NCBI GenBank assembly: GCA_964617695.1
Contig: CAZTYW010000030.1
Span: forward strand, 1-21,070
Length of the DNA: 21,070 bases
Origin: CAZTYW01 sp964617695
GTDB lineage: Bacteria; Chloroflexota; Dehalococcoidia; UBA2247; RBG-13-53-26
Direction: 5' to 3'
Position numbers and translations under genes: made by a program. Shown here one piece after another: positions 19,912 to 21,070 of the stretch; the stretch's first letter is position 1, and each line of letters begins with the position of its first letter. The notes under the pieces are model-generated. The model did not search any database and was not told the DNA's origin. It was given only the letters and a program-made list of their open reading frames with translations.

Positions 19912-20606
19912 GCCTGCCTCTCTTTCTGTTGGGCCAGCAAGGCCTGGGCAAGAGGCTCCCTCAGATAGAGCGGTGTCAGGGAAAGAGCATCATCGCTTTC
20001 CCCCTTCTCAAGTCGGGAAGACGCCAGCGAAGCGATGGCGTAGCCTCTGCCTTCCTCCCCCGGGGTCGAGCAGTCAGCCAGAGAGCCAAGGCGCTGGTGT
20101 ATCGTTTGACGATGTAGCTCAACGGCATCCCCCAGCAAGAGGACGCTCTCCTTGATTGTGTCCAGCAACCCCTCCACGCTGCCCGCATAGTATTCGCCCT
20201 GCCTGATGACGGTCTCTCCCCGGGGCCGGTAGAACGCAGCGTAGACATTCCCTCTGCCAGCGTCAACCAGTGGACACAGGAGCACAGCCGCATCCCTCGC
20301 CTGGTATGCCAGTGCATCCAGGGACGATATCCCGCAGAGAGGCTTGCCTGTGGCATAGGCCAGGACCTTCGCCACGGTAATGCCCACCCGCACCCCGGTC
20401 CAGGAGCCGGGCCCTATGCCCACCGCCAGGCCGCCTACGTCCCCCAGCCCGAGGCCCGCCCGCCCCAGGACCGCGTCAATGTTGACGACTATGTCCCGAA
20501 GCGAGTTGTCTCTGGCTTCCCAGACTAAGCTCCCCAGTTCCCGGGTGCCGTCAGCCAGCCCAACGCAGTTGAACCGACCCGCCGTATCAATGGCCAGAAC
20601 CCTCAT
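19908..20606 (-). CDS. tsaB: t6A biosynthesis protein TsaB
   Basis: TsaB is an inactive TsaD paralogue that dimerises with TsaD and, with TsaE, supports t6A37 synthesis. The 232-aa protein begins MRVLAIDTAG and has the family motif GPGSWTGVRVG (65-75; usually GPGSFTGLRIG), followed by VLAYATGKPLCGISSLDALA. The His-Ser-Glu segment common after the second strand is replaced by NSL (residues 34-36). The ATG at 20606 is chosen because it overlaps the tsaE stop in ATGA and gives the family N-terminus; the longer open frame upstream only overlaps tsaE. The C-terminus is followed directly by the metallopeptidase-like gene, not by rimI. Confidence 0.92.
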   Translation of the reverse strand: MRVLAIDTAGRFNCVGLADGTRELGSLVWEARDNSLRDIVVNIDAVLGRAGLGLGDVGGLAVGIGPGSWTGVRVGITVAKVLAYATGKPLCGISSLDALAYQARDAAVLLCPLVDAGRGNVYAAFYRPRGETVIRQGEYYAGSVEGLLDTIKESVLLLGDAVELHRQTIHQRLGSLADCSTPGEEGRGYAIASLASSRLEKGESDDALSLTPLYLREPLAQALLAQQKERQA

Positions 20607-21070
20607 TGCCCTCCAAGCCCCGCCAGCAAGCCGAGACACCCGTGGCCAAAGCCGGCTACTGTGATTTCCCTCTTTCTGGCAGAAATGACCGAAAAGGTGA
20701 CCCTTATGTAGCCGTCGGCGATAAGGGCGAGAATCTTGTCCGCCCATTCGATCACCGCCACACCCGAGCTGGCCCGCTGCAACAGGTCCAGCACTCCGAC
20801 CTCAAGAGCCATATCCACACTCTCAATCCGGTACAGGTCCAGATGCAGCACAGGCAGTCTCCCCTCGTATTGATTGACGAAGGCGAAGGTTGGGCTGTTG
20901 ACATAGCGGCTGGGCACGCCCAGGCCGGCGCACAGCCCCTTGGTGAAACAGGTCTTGCCAGAGCCCAGCTCTCCTATCAGGGCCACAACGCTGCCGCGAT
21001 CCAGTTTTGAGCCAATCCTCTTGCCGAGGTCCTGGGTCGCCGCCGGACCGCTGGTTACGAAAACGCGCTT
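20603..21070 (-). CDS. tsaE: t6A biosynthesis ATPase TsaE (5' end outside window)
   Basis: TsaE is a P-loop ATPase that drives the TsaBD complex through t6A catalytic cycles. The frame is open to the last base of the window, giving 155 visible residues and a start just beyond 21070. A GTG at 20986 is rejected because the sequence upstream still matches the family (TQDLGKRIG, then DRGSVVALIGE). Key blocks are the Walker A GELGSGKT, SPTFAFVNQY, HLDLYRI and VIEWADK. The stop overlaps the tsaB start in ATGA, so it heads the leftward tsa operon as far as can be seen; its promoter is not in the window. Confidence 0.94.
   Translation of the reverse strand, partial: KRVFVTSGPAATQDLGKRIGSKLDRGSVVALIGELGSGKTCFTKGLCAGLGVPSRYVNSPTFAFVNQYEGRLPVLHLDLYRIESVDMALEVGVLDLLQRASSGVAVIEWADKILALIADGYIRVTFSVISARKREITVAGFGHGCLGLLAGLGGQ

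Noticed and set aside
20607..20747. 47-residue N-terminal extension of TsaB
   Set aside because: It lies entirely within tsaE coding sequence; ATG 20606 overlaps the tsaE stop and matches the TsaB N-terminus.

Overview
The window is a GC-rich, densely packed bacterial chromosome segment of housekeeping genes. I see no insertion sequence, CRISPR array, tRNA or rRNA. The best guess for the source is an uncultured Chloroflexota, possibly Dehalococcoidia-like. The basis is the short, archaeal-style LeuC/LeuD pair, a DUF763 protein (a family commonest in archaea and thermophiles), frequent TTG/GTG starts, long chains of 4-nt ATGA/TTGA gene overlaps, and family-level similarity. This assignment is an inference and only moderately secure.

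Layout. (1) 1-306: a gene-free leader with a possible dispersed-repeat end, a nested inverted repeat, a G-quadruplex-type tract and a promoter. (2) 307-2042 (+): yggS-proC-yggT, covering PLP homeostasis, proline synthesis and a small membrane protein. (3) 2139-3040 (+): cvpA and an Mth938-domain gene behind their own promoter. (4) 3045-4367 (-): rsmD-coaD-ferredoxin, a convergent operon whose terminator appears to lie inside the 3' end of the Mth938 gene; its promoter leaves rsmD almost leaderless. (5) 4472-11213 (-): ilvC-leuA-leuC-leuD-leuB-DUF763, a branched-chain amino acid operon with a promoter upstream of ilvC. IlvC and LeuB both carry unusual residues in their nucleotide-cofactor loops, in opposite directions. 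(6) 11388-11651 (+): a stand-alone Smr-domain gene driven by a promoter back-to-back with that of ilvC. (7) 11750-12676 (+): a secreted caspase-fold (C14) protease with its own promoter, ending at a strong bidirectional terminator. (8) 12750-21070 (-): tsaE (cut by the window end)-tsaB-putative metallopeptidase-tsaD-tsaC/sua5-geranylgeranyl-reductase-family flavoprotein-purE-purB-mutM.

How the genes work together. Block 5 holds all leucine-specific enzymes plus the shared ketol-acid reductoisomerase; ilvBN, ilvD and ilvE are not in the window. Block 8 collects the four bacterial t6A tRNA-modification proteins (TsaB, C, D, E) with purine synthesis and base-excision repair. An exported HExxH protein sits between tsaB and tsaD, where many bacteria carry rimI. 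The least explained items are the DUF763 gene at the end of the leu operon, the exported metallopeptidase-like protein in the t6A operon, the secreted caspase homologue, and the paired cofactor-loop changes in IlvC and LeuB. I did not find a clear undescribed multi-gene defence or mobile system.
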